NCBI GenBank assembly: GCA_964600965.1
Contig: CAZRLO010000068.1
Coordinates: 1 to 15,339 of the forward strand
Origin: UBA5972 sp964600965
GTDB lineage: Bacteria > Pseudomonadota > Alphaproteobacteria > Rhodobacterales > Rhodobacteraceae
Reading direction: 5' to 3'
Length of the DNA stretch: 15,339 nucleotides
Made by a program: the position numbers and the translations under genes. Below are positions 7,124-13,532 of the stretch, one piece after another. Positions within the stretch are counted from its first letter, which is position 1, and each line of letters begins with the position of its first letter. The notes below the pieces were generated by a model that was not told where the DNA came from, did no database searches, and was given only the letters and a program-made list of their open reading frames with translations.

Positions 7124-7900
7124 TCAGCGCCCTTCGTAATCGGGTTTGCGTTTTTCGTTGAACGCGATCACGCCCTCGGCGAAATCGCGGGTCTTGCCCG
7201 CCTGCCCCTGCACCTTGGCTTCGAGCGCGAGTTGCGTATCAAGATCGTTCGTCAGGCTTGCCCGCAGAACCCGCTTGATCTTGCGATAGGCGGCGGTCGG
7301 CCCTTTGGCCAGGGTTTCGGCGCGCGCGCGTACGAGCGCTTCGAAATCGGCTTCGGGCACCGCCTCCCAGATCAGACCCCAGTCCGCGGCCTCGCGGCCC
7401 GATATTCTATCGGCAAACAACGCCGCGCCCATCGCCTTGGCAAATCCCATGTTGCGCGGCATGAAATAGGTGCCGCCCGCATCCGGAATGAGGCCGATCA
7501 GCGAAAAGGCCTGCATGAAATAGGCATCCTCGCGCGCGATCACCACATCGGCGGCCAGCGCAAGATTGGCCCCGGCACCCGCAGCCGCGCCGTTGACGGC
7601 GGCGATGGTGGGGATACGGCACTCGTAAATCGCGCGCAGCATCGGTTCGTATTCGTCGATCAGCGTGCCCTCCAGATCGATCGAGCTGACGTCCGTGGCC
7701 CCACCCAGATCCTGCCCGGAACAAAAGCCCCTTCCGGCGCCGGTGATTACCAGAACGCGGGCGGATTTCGCGGCCTCGCGGACCGCGTCCGCCACTTCGG
7801 CCCGCATCTGCGCGTTCATGCCATTCAACACGTCCGGCCGGTTGAGCGTCAGCGTGGCGATGTCGTCTGCCAGCGATAAAGTGATGGTGGAATAGATCAT
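7124..7900 (-). CDS. Enoyl-CoA hydratase/isomerase family protein, PaaG-like
   Basis: A crotonase-fold enzyme of 258 residues. The oxyanion-hole segments are TGAGRGFCSGQD (53-64) and AVNGAAAGAGANLALAADVV (101-120). The active-site loop reads SLIGLIPDAGGTYFMPR (133-149), with an Asp at 140 where hydratases of the ECH type have Glu. That Asp, the MQAFSLIGLIPD wording and the C-terminal DTQLALEAKVQGQAGKT closely resemble PaaG, the ring 1,2-epoxyphenylacetyl-CoA isomerase of phenylacetate breakdown. No other paa gene is in the window, so the substrate is uncertain and it may act on another acyl-CoA. A GGAG lies 9 nt before the ATG. It sits 85 nt downstream of ccmH on the same strand and may be read through from it, with no obvious functional link. 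It is convergent with the solute-binding protein gene. Confidence 0.88.
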   Translation of the reverse strand: MIYSTITLSLADDIATLTLNRPDVLNGMNAQMRAEVADAVREAAKSARVLVITGAGRGFCSGQDLGGATDVSSIDLEGTLIDEYEPMLRAIYECRIPTIAAVNGAAAGAGANLALAADVVIAREDAYFMQAFSLIGLIPDAGGTYFMPRNMGFAKAMGAALFADRISGREAADWGLIWEAVPEADFEALVRARAETLAKGPTAAYRKIKRVLRASLTNDLDTQLALEAKVQGQAGKTRDFAEGVIAFNEKRKPDYEGR

Positions 7901-7985
7901 GATCGGAAACTCCAGAGAGGGGGCTTGCGGTTATGTCTACAGCGGACGCGCCCGAACCGCGACTGCCAAGATCAAGAACGCCGCG

Positions 7986-8450
7986 TCAATCTTCCAGCAA
8001 TTCGGCCAGTCGCGCGGCTTCGGCGTCGCTCAAATCCCCGACGACCGGTTCGGCCCGCAGCCTGCCCGCGCGATAGCCGAAAAACAGCGCCACCAGCAAC
8101 AGGACCGGCCCCGCCGCCCACAGGATCAGGTTCGCCCCGCCAAGGCGCGGTTTCAGCAGCACGAATTCGCCGTAGCGCGCGACGATGAACGCGACGGTCT
8201 CGTCGTCGGTATCCCCGGCGGACAATCGCTCGCGCACCAGCAGGCGCAGGTCGCGGGCCAGCCCGGCATCGCTGTCGTCGATGTTCTCGTTGCGGCAGAC
8301 CAGACAGCGCAATTCGCGGGAAATATCCCGCGCGCGCGTTTCCAGTGCGGTGTCGGCCAGCACCTCGTCCGGCTGGACCGCACCCAGCGGCGCGCTCAGC
8401 GGCGCGACCAGCACCACCAGACATGCCAGCAGCCGCGCGAACCGCATCAT
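7986..8450 (-). CDS. ccmH: Cytochrome c maturation protein CcmH (short form)
   Basis: A membrane-anchored periplasmic thiol protein of the system I cytochrome c maturation pathway, which keeps the apocytochrome CXXCH cysteines reduced and presents them to the CcmF ligation complex. The 154-residue protein starts with a signal peptide (about 1-24). The redox motif ELRCLVCRNENIDDS (46-60) has Cys49 and Cys52. One membrane helix (about 107-127) precedes a short cytoplasmic tail. It lacks the TPR domain found in long E. coli-type CcmH, so a separate CcmI is expected elsewhere. Its ATG overlaps the ccmF stop codon (ATGATG), which indicates translational coupling; the next codon is also ATG, so the start could be 3 nt later. 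Confidence 0.95.
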   Translation of the reverse strand: MMRFARLLACLVVLVAPLSAPLGAVQPDEVLADTALETRARDISRELRCLVCRNENIDDSDAGLARDLRLLVRERLSAGDTDDETVAFIVARYGEFVLLKPRLGGANLILWAAGPVLLLVALFFGYRAGRLRAEPVVGDLSDAEAARLAELLED

Positions 8451-10441
8451 TCCGCCGGTACCGCATTCTTGGGCCGCTTGCGCGCCGCGCCTGCCGCGAC
8501 CCGATGGCGGCGGTCGCTCAGGCTCAGGCAGCCCCCCAGCGCCATCAGCCCGGCACCGAACCAGATCCAGTTGGCGAACGGTTTCACATAGGCGCGGACC
8601 GCCCAGCCACCGTTTTCCTGCGCATCCCCGATCACGACATAGACGTCCCGCGTCAGTCCGGCATCGATGGCCGCTTCGGTCGTGGGCATGCGGGACACGT
8701 TATAAAGCCGTTTTTCCGGCAACAATCGCGCGATCTGCCGGCCGCCGACGGACAGGGTGAAATCGCCCCGCATCGCCGCATAGTTCGGCCCCTCGATGGC
8801 GCGCACATCGTTCAGGCGCAATTCATAGATCGTGCGCGGGCCCGAAATCCGGAGACTCTCGCCTGGTTGCAATACGCGGATATCTTCGGCCTGCCAGGCG
8901 GTGATCGCGCTGATCCCGAAAATGGTGACCCCAAGGCCCGCATGGGCCAGCGCCTTGCCGAAATCGGCGCGCGGCAGATGGGCCAGTCGCCGCAGGCTGT
9001 TGCCAAGCGGCACCGCGCCAAGGCGCACCCGCGCGCCCAGATCGGCCAGCGCGCCCAGAACCAGCCACAGCGCCAGCGCCAATCCGACCGGCGCCATCAT
9101 CCGCGTGCCCGTCTGCAGCACCAGCACCAACGCCCCGGCGGCCACCGATACGGCCAGCATCCCCCAAAGCGGACGCATGGCCCGCAGCGGATCGGCGCGC
9201 TTCCACGGCAGCACGGCCGCCAGCGGCAGTACCATCGCTGCGACCACCATGAACGGCGTGAAGGCAAGGTTGAAGAACGGCGCGCCCACCGATAGTTTTC
9301 GCGAAAACGCCAGCTCGGCGACCAGCGGCCAGACCGTGCCGATGAACACGACCAGCGCGGCGACCACCAGCAGGATGTTGTTCGTCACCAGCCCGCTTTC
9401 GCGGCTGAACAGCCCGAATTGCGCCCGCGTCGTCAGCGCCGACGCCCGCATCGCGAACAGTGTCAGCGACCCGCCGATCGCCACACCCAGTATCGCCAGA
9501 ATGAACACGCCGCGCTCTGGATCGTTGGCAAATGCGTGAACCGACGTGATCACCCCCGAGCGCACGATAAATGTCCCGATCAACGAGAACGAGAATGCCA
9601 GAATCGCCAGCAGAACCGTCCAGCTTTTCAGGCTCTCGCGCTTTTCGACCACGATCGCGGAATGCAGCAGGGCGGTCGCGAACAGCCACGGCATGAAGCT
9701 GGCGTTCTCCACCGGGTCCCAGAACCACCAGCCGCCCCAGCCAAGCTCGTAATACGCCCACCATGAACCCAGCGCGATACCGATGGTCAGAAATACCCAC
9801 GCCGCCAGTGTCCAGGGCCGCACCCAACGCGCCCATGCCGCATCGATGCGCCCCTCGATCAGGGCGGCCACGGCAAAGCTGAACGCCATCGAAAGGCCGA
9901 CATAGCCGAGATAGAGAAACGGCGGATGGAACGCCAGCCCCGGGTCCTGCAACAGCGGGTTCAGCCCCTGCCCGTCCAGCGGCGGCACGGCCAGCCGCAG
10001 AAACGGGTTCGACGTGAACAGCAGGAATGCCAGAAATGCCACGGCAATCGCGGCCTGCACCGCCAGAACCCGCGCCCTGAGCCGTTCCGGCAGATTGCGC
10101 CCCCAATTCGCCACCATCGCGCCGAACAGCGCGAGGATCAGCACCCATAACAGCATCGAGCCTTCGTGATTGCCCCAGGTCCCGCTGAGCTTGTACAGCA
10201 TCGGCTTGGCGGAATGGGAATTCGCCGCCACCAGCGCCAACGAAAAGTCGGAGACCGCGAAACCGGTCATCAACGCGGCAAACGCCACCAGCGTCAGAAA
10301 AAACTGTGCGATCGCCGCCGAATCCCCCAGCGCCATCCAGCCGGTCCAGCCGCGCGCAGCACCCGCCAGCGGCACGACCATCTGCACCAGCGCCACCGCA
10401 AAGGCCAGGATAAGCGCGAAATGGCCAATTTCTGCAATCAT
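8447..10441 (-). CDS. ccmF: Heme lyase CcmF (cytochrome c maturation, system I)
   Basis: A large polytopic inner-membrane protein that, with CcmH and CcmI, attaches heme delivered by holo-CcmE to apocytochrome c. It has 664 residues and many hydrophobic helices. The family motifs are TWGNHEGSMLLWVL (88-101), PLDGQGLNPLLQDPGLAFHP (154-173), and the WWD heme-handling segment WGGWWFWDPVEN (235-246); a large periplasmic segment precedes the last helix near the C-terminus. The ATG at 10441 gives the normal N-terminus MIAEIGHFALILAF. It is coupled to ccmH. Upstream is a 380-nt gap that carries a plausible promoter, so ccmF-ccmH may be transcribed on its own rather than from ccmE, from which it is separated by the endolysin/holin pair. 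Confidence 0.96.
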   Translation of the reverse strand: MIAEIGHFALILAFAVALVQMVVPLAGAARGWTGWMALGDSAAIAQFFLTLVAFAALMTGFAVSDFSLALVAANSHSAKPMLYKLSGTWGNHEGSMLLWVLILALFGAMVANWGRNLPERLRARVLAVQAAIAVAFLAFLLFTSNPFLRLAVPPLDGQGLNPLLQDPGLAFHPPFLYLGYVGLSMAFSFAVAALIEGRIDAAWARWVRPWTLAAWVFLTIGIALGSWWAYYELGWGGWWFWDPVENASFMPWLFATALLHSAIVVEKRESLKSWTVLLAILAFSFSLIGTFIVRSGVITSVHAFANDPERGVFILAILGVAIGGSLTLFAMRASALTTRAQFGLFSRESGLVTNNILLVVAALVVFIGTVWPLVAELAFSRKLSVGAPFFNLAFTPFMVVAAMVLPLAAVLPWKRADPLRAMRPLWGMLAVSVAAGALVLVLQTGTRMMAPVGLALALWLVLGALADLGARVRLGAVPLGNSLRRLAHLPRADFGKALAHAGLGVTIFGISAITAWQAEDIRVLQPGESLRISGPRTIYELRLNDVRAIEGPNYAAMRGDFTLSVGGRQIARLLPEKRLYNVSRMPTTEAAIDAGLTRDVYVVIGDAQENGGWAVRAYVKPFANWIWFGAGLMALGGCLSLSDRRHRVAAGAARKRPKNAVPAE

Positions 10442-10476
10442 GATCGGGGTGGTTTCCGGCTGTTTGTTCCCCCCGG

Positions 10477-10504
10477 ATCATACCGGTTTTGCCAGTGGCC
10501 GCAA
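10477..10504 (-). promoter_or_regulatory. Possible promoter of ccmF-ccmH
   Basis: On the minus strand, TTGCGG (10499-10504), a 16-nt spacer and TATGAT (10477-10482, five of six bases of TATAAT), about 36 nt upstream of the ccmF ATG. The -10 match is good and the -35 is half-matched. It would let ccmF-ccmH be expressed independently of the lysis genes upstream. Confidence 0.45.
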
Positions 10505-10626
10505 ATAACAAAGACCGGAGCGTTGCCGTCCGCCGAACTGCCCAAGGGCCGGTGCGGGTGCAACGCCAGTGGCTCGACGCGAATGATCATGACCGCAGCC
10601 CGAATACCTGAATCACATCTCGTGGC

Positions 10627-10652
10627 GGGCGCCGACGGTGACTCCGGCGCCC
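10627..10652. repeat. Perfect GC-rich inverted repeat downstream of the holin gene
   Basis: Arms GGGCGCCG (10627-10634) and CGGCGCCC (10645-10652) with a 10-nt loop. It lies about 170 nt past the holin stop codon and could form a stable hairpin in the lysis-cassette transcript. No T-run follows on the minus strand, so it would be a Rho-type or processing-type end at best, or a protein-binding palindrome. Confidence 0.4.
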
Positions 10653-10821
10653 AAGACCATCCGATTGTGCGGGATCAAGGGCACCAACCCGCCGTGCATC
10701 GCCGGGCCGCCCATCGTCTGAACCGTTCGATGGGGATAGGTCGGTCTTTGGGCGCACTGGTATCAGAACCACCGGAATCTCGCTTGATGGATCGCCTGAA
10801 CCACGTCGCGCGAACGCACAC

Positions 10822-11319
10822 CTACCGCCCGCGCCCCTGTTGCCAGGCGCGCAGGGCCGCATTGTCGCTGGCCGGTTTCGTGGGCGGCACGATTTCCGGC
10901 AATACCGCCGCTGTGCCGGTGCGCCGGACGCGGCCGTGATGCAATTCGCGCGCGCCGAAATAAAACGACACGACCGCGCCAAGCAGCCACCATAATGGCT
11001 CCGGTACATAGGCCAGCCCCTGCATCCGCACGGCAAAATCATCGGGCGCCATCATCGCGTATACGAACAGCCCCAGCGTGCCGATCGCCAATGCCGGACG
11101 CGGCAACCGGTTGAGAGCATTGACAAAACGGTCGAACCACCCAACGCGCGGGCCTTGGAATTCCAGCCCGTATTGCGCCAGTGCCGCGCGGTATGCCTCG
11201 TGGCTCATCACCATCTTCTTGGTGGCGTTAGGCACGAAAACCTCGGCCACGCCCTGCACCGCCGACCCGATTCCCTTGACCGAACCGGGGGTCCCGACCA
11301 GATTGCCGATCAATCCCAT
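10822..11319 (-). CDS. Holin family protein, gene-transfer-agent type
   Basis: A probable holin, the small membrane protein that makes inner-membrane lesions so that the endolysin can reach the peptidoglycan. The 165-residue protein has an amphipathic N-terminal stretch (about 11-29, VKGIGSAVQGVAEVFVPN), a charged segment, then two clear hydrophobic helices (about 73-92 and 107-125, LWWLLGAVVSFYFGAREL), and a polar Pro-rich tail. This layout fits the holin family named for GTA release (Pfam GTA_holin_3TM), represented by the Rhodobacter capsulatus rcc00556 type; the assignment is from memory of the family, not a search. The start at 11319 lies within the endolysin gene, overlapping its end by 10 nt, so the two are surely co-translated. 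It is followed by a 380-nt gap and then ccmF. Confidence 0.8.
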   Translation of the reverse strand: MGLIGNLVGTPGSVKGIGSAVQGVAEVFVPNATKKMVMSHEAYRAALAQYGLEFQGPRVGWFDRFVNALNRLPRPALAIGTLGLFVYAMMAPDDFAVRMQGLAYVPEPLWWLLGAVVSFYFGARELHHGRVRRTGTAAVLPEIVPPTKPASDNAALRAWQQGRGR

Positions 11320-11921
11320 TGCGCGACCCTTTCATCATGTTGCGCGCGGCTCAGATGATAGGCCGGGACGATGAAGGCCTCGGCCCGCGTGATCCAGCCA
11401 CCCTTGCCGCCATCCTGTCGGCGCGCGAATTTTCGCAGGACCGGGCGCGCGTCGCCAAGCGCGTAATAGTAATTGCGCCGGGCGATCCCGTAAGCGTCGA
11501 CCAGATGTCGGGGTGCCGCGCGCATCGCACGATGCGCCGCCTGCGCCGTCTGCGCGCCGATGGCACCGTCGACATCAAGCGGAAAACCCATATCATTCAA
11601 CAAGTTCTGCAATATTCGGATGGCTTGCGAACCGGCGTTCACCTGCATATCAAACACCGATGCCCGCAGGGGTGCGGGCAGTTTGCCGATCCCGGGGCCG
11701 CGATAATAATGTTCGAGGAAAATCTTGACCGCGTCGTCTTTTCGCAACGCCCTGAGGTCGTCGATGGTCACCGCACCATCCTTGTCCAGATCCAGCCCCA
11801 ACCGCCGCATGGTTCCGATGGTGACGCCGTGATTCGTGGCACCGCCCGGGTCATCCGGATCGTTCACAAAGCCCCCCTCGCGGGCCAGGATTTCCCGTGC
11901 AATCTGGCGAACGGTCTGCAT
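11310..11921 (-). CDS. GH108-type endolysin (muramidase), gene-transfer-agent lysis protein
   Basis: A probable peptidoglycan muramidase that lyses the host cell. The 203-residue protein has the glycosyl hydrolase 108 N-terminal domain with the catalytic motif REGGFVNDPDDPGGATNHGV (14-33, Glu15 the expected catalytic acid). A C-terminal peptidoglycan-binding type-3 domain follows, recognisable from FDMQVNAGSQAIRILQ and VDGAIGAQT to ARRNYYYAL. Inside the catalytic domain lies DLDKDGAVTIDD (44-55), a perfect EF-hand loop. There is no signal peptide, as expected for a holin-dependent lysin. The ATG at 11921 is preferred over a TTG at 11939 because GAGGG (11926-11930) sits 4 nt ahead of it. The pair with the downstream holin matches the detached lysis locus of Rhodobacterales GTAs (R. 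capsulatus rcc00555/rcc00556). A prophage remnant is the alternative, but no other phage gene is present. Confidence 0.85.
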   Translation of the reverse strand: MQTVRQIAREILAREGGFVNDPDDPGGATNHGVTIGTMRRLGLDLDKDGAVTIDDLRALRKDDAVKIFLEHYYRGPGIGKLPAPLRASVFDMQVNAGSQAIRILQNLLNDMGFPLDVDGAIGAQTAQAAHRAMRAAPRHLVDAYGIARRNYYYALGDARPVLRKFARRQDGGKGGWITRAEAFIVPAYHLSRAQHDERVAQWD

Positions 11922-11964
11922 ATGGCCCTCGGTTCCCAAGCGAAAAACTGCCCGGACCGTCGCC

Positions 11965-11976
11965 GTTAAGGGTTAA
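11965..11976. promoter_or_regulatory. Paired TTAA half-sites, possibly CtrA-binding
   Basis: On the minus strand the sequence reads TTAACCCTTAAC, two TTAAC half-sites 3 nt apart, about 44 nt upstream of the endolysin ATG and just behind the ccmE stop. CtrA, the alphaproteobacterial response regulator that controls GTA production and lysis, recognises TTAA-N7-TTAA and half-sites of TTAACC type. The spacing here is not the full-site N7, so only half-site binding is suggested. Such AT-only tetramers are rare in this GC-rich window. Confidence 0.35.
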
Positions 11977-11983
11977 GAAACCC
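11970..11983. repeat. Small hairpin directly after ccmE
   Basis: GGGTT and AACCC arms (11970-11974 and 11979-11983) with a 4-nt loop, beginning 1 nt after the ccmE stop codon on the minus strand. It partly overlaps the TTAA half-sites, so it may be either a weak terminator/attenuator between ccmE and the endolysin or a by-product of the binding-site sequence. No T-run follows. Confidence 0.3.
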
Positions 11984-11984
11984 G

Positions 11985-12431
11985 CTATTCACCGTTCGAT
12001 GGTTGGAATACGCCCTGTTCCTTTAACGCATCGGCGACCTCTTTTGGCAGGTAATTTTCGTCATGTTTTGCCAATATTTCAGACGCCTGGAAGGTGTTGT
12101 TCATGTATTTTCCCGTGGCGATCATGCCCTGACCCTCCTTGAACAGATCGGGCAGGATGCCGGTGAAGGTGACCGCGATGCTGGCGGCGGTGTCGGTGAC
12201 GTTAAACGTGATGGTCTCGCCCTGCCCGCGTCGCAGGGACCCCGCTTCCACCAGCCCGCCAATGCGAAACACCTCGGAAGGGCCCGGCGGCGCGGCAAGC
12301 ACCTGACTGGGGCTGCGGAAATACGATATCCCCTCGCGCAGGCCGTACCCGATCAACCCCGTGGCCATCGCCAAAGCCAAAAATGCCAACACGATCAACC
12401 AGATACGGCGGCGTTTCCGGAGTCCCGGCAT
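11985..12431 (-). CDS. ccmE: Cytochrome c maturation heme chaperone CcmE
   Basis: A periplasmic heme chaperone anchored by one N-terminal helix. It receives heme from CcmC, holds it covalently on a histidine, and passes it to CcmF/CcmH for attachment to apocytochromes c. The 148-residue protein has a basic start (KRRR, 6-9), a membrane anchor (about 10-30), a beta-barrel OB-fold with FRIGGLVEAGSL (55-66) and VTFTGILPDLFKEGQG (87-102), and the heme-binding motif LAKHDENYLP (120-129) with His123 and Tyr127. It begins 4 nt after argC ends, so it belongs to the murI/argC transcript. It is separated from ccmF by the endolysin/holin pair. Confidence 0.96.
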   Translation of the reverse strand: MPGLRKRRRIWLIVLAFLALAMATGLIGYGLREGISYFRSPSQVLAAPPGPSEVFRIGGLVEAGSLRRGQGETITFNVTDTAASIAVTFTGILPDLFKEGQGMIATGKYMNNTFQASEILAKHDENYLPKEVADALKEQGVFQPSNGE

Positions 12432-12435
12432 CGGC

Positions 12436-13467
12436 TTACGGGAACAACGGGGCCAACATCAGCCCCGCAGTTTCATCAAGACCCAGCATCAGGTTGGCAT
12501 TCTGGATCGCCTGCCCCGACGACCCCTTGGTCAGATTGTCTAGCGCCGAAAAGACCATCACCCGGCCCGGCACCCGATCGGGAATCACCCCCAGATGACA
12601 GAAGTTGGAGCCACGAACATGGCGCGTCGCCGGGGCCTCGCCCAGTGGCAGGACGTGAAGGAACGGCTCGTCTTCATACCGTTCGGCGAGCGTGGTGTGA
12701 ATCACGCCCGCGTCGCCTTTTACATAAGCCGTGACCAGTATCCCCCTGTTTTGTGGCAGTAAATGCGGCACAAAGGTCACCGTGACCGGGCGGTTGGCGG
12801 CGCGGCTGAATTCCTGATCAAACTCTGCCAGATGCCGGTGTTTGGCCACGTTGTAGGCGTGGTAGCCTTCGGAGACCTCGGTGTGAAGCGTGCCCTCTTT
12901 TGGCGCGCGCCCGGCACCCGATACCCCGGTCGCAAGATCGAGGATGATATCGTCGGTTTCGATCACGCCGGCCAGCAGCAGCGGCAGGATCGGATATTGC
13001 CCGGTCGCCGCATTGCAGCCGGTACCCGCGACCAGCCGCGCGTGGCGGATATCGTCGCGGTAAAACTCGGTCAGCCCGTAAACCGCCGATTTCTGCAACA
13101 TTGGCGCATCGTGTTTGCCCCCGTACCATTGCGCATATACTGCCGGGTCGCGAATCCGGAAATCGGCTGAAAGATCAACAACTTTCACGGCCTCGGGCAG
13201 GCCCAGAATGACCGTTTGACTGGTGGCATGCGGCAGCGCGCAGAACACCAGATCGACGTCGGCGTAATCCACTTCCGAAAGCTGGACCAGAACCGGCAGG
13301 TCCAGATGACGCAGGTGCGGAAACACTGCGCCCATCGTCATGCCGGCCTTGCGATCCGCCGTCATCGCCACGATTTCCATGCCCGGATGGGTGGCGATCA
13401 GGCGCACCAGCTCGGCACCGGTATAACCGGAGGCACCAAGGATTGCGATTTTCTTGGGCGTGGACAT
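12436..13467 (-). CDS. argC: N-acetyl-gamma-glutamyl-phosphate reductase
   Basis: A cytosolic NADPH-dependent enzyme of arginine synthesis that reduces N-acetylglutamyl phosphate to the semialdehyde. It has 343 residues, the length of type 1 ArgC. The Rossmann motif is ILGASGYTGAELVRL (9-23). The catalytic Cys is C151 in LVAGTGCNAATGQYPILPLL (145-164); conserved segments SGAGRAPKEG and VRGSNFCH, and the C-terminal GSSGQAIQNANLMLG, are also present. The Cys motif reads GTGCNA, not the common NPGCYPT; I recall this form from other Rhodobacterales proteins, so it is probably a lineage variant, with some likeness to the PGCNAT form of LysY-type reductases. It lies 65 nt after murI and 4 nt before ccmE. 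No strong ribosome binding site precedes the ATG. Confidence 0.93.
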   Translation of the reverse strand: MSTPKKIAILGASGYTGAELVRLIATHPGMEIVAMTADRKAGMTMGAVFPHLRHLDLPVLVQLSEVDYADVDLVFCALPHATSQTVILGLPEAVKVVDLSADFRIRDPAVYAQWYGGKHDAPMLQKSAVYGLTEFYRDDIRHARLVAGTGCNAATGQYPILPLLLAGVIETDDIILDLATGVSGAGRAPKEGTLHTEVSEGYHAYNVAKHRHLAEFDQEFSRAANRPVTVTFVPHLLPQNRGILVTAYVKGDAGVIHTTLAERYEDEPFLHVLPLGEAPATRHVRGSNFCHLGVIPDRVPGRVMVFSALDNLTKGSSGQAIQNANLMLGLDETAGLMLAPLFP

Positions 13468-13532
13468 GGGGGCGGTGTTTCTCTGAGTCGCAGGACGCTT
13501 TGTGAATTACGGTAAATGCAACGCCGACACAA

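Larger units (their letters stand above)
10442..10821. other. 380-nt gap between the holin gene and ccmF
   Basis: No gene can be supported here. On the minus strand it contains a likely ccmF promoter (10477-10504), a perfect 8-bp inverted repeat (10627-10652), and a looser one (GCGTTGC 10520-10526 / GCAACGC 10560-10566). Two small minus-strand ORFs exist: 33 codons at 10613-10714, and 50 codons at 10438-10590, the latter overlapping the ccmF start as ATGA. Neither has a convincing ribosome binding site or a recognisable product, and the second would run through the suspected promoter. The gap is longer than other same-strand gaps in the window. Confidence 0.5.

Noticed and set aside
7901..7985. 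TTGGCA -35-like box ahead of the PaaG-like gene
   Set aside because: The nearest -10-like sequence is about 24 nt away, too far for a sigma-70 promoter.
8823..10511. A 562-codon open frame opposite in phase to ccmF, on the same strand
   Set aside because: It is an out-of-phase shadow of ccmF; the protein is low-complexity, rich in Arg, Gly and Ala, and matches no family, while the ccmF frame carries clear motifs.
10438..10590. 50-codon minus-strand ORF ending ATGA at the ccmF start
   Set aside because: No convincing ribosome site, third-base GC falls off in its second half, no recognisable product, and it covers the likely ccmF promoter. Kept only as a note in the gap entry.
10587..11042. 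151-codon minus-strand ORF overlapping the holin gene
   Set aside because: It is the holin gene read in another phase followed by non-coding sequence; the Arg- and Gly-rich product has no recognisable domain.
13468..13532. Possible promoter between murI and argC (TTGTGT, 17 nt, TAATTC)
   Set aside because: The -10 matches only two of six bases; co-transcription from the murI promoter explains the layout better.
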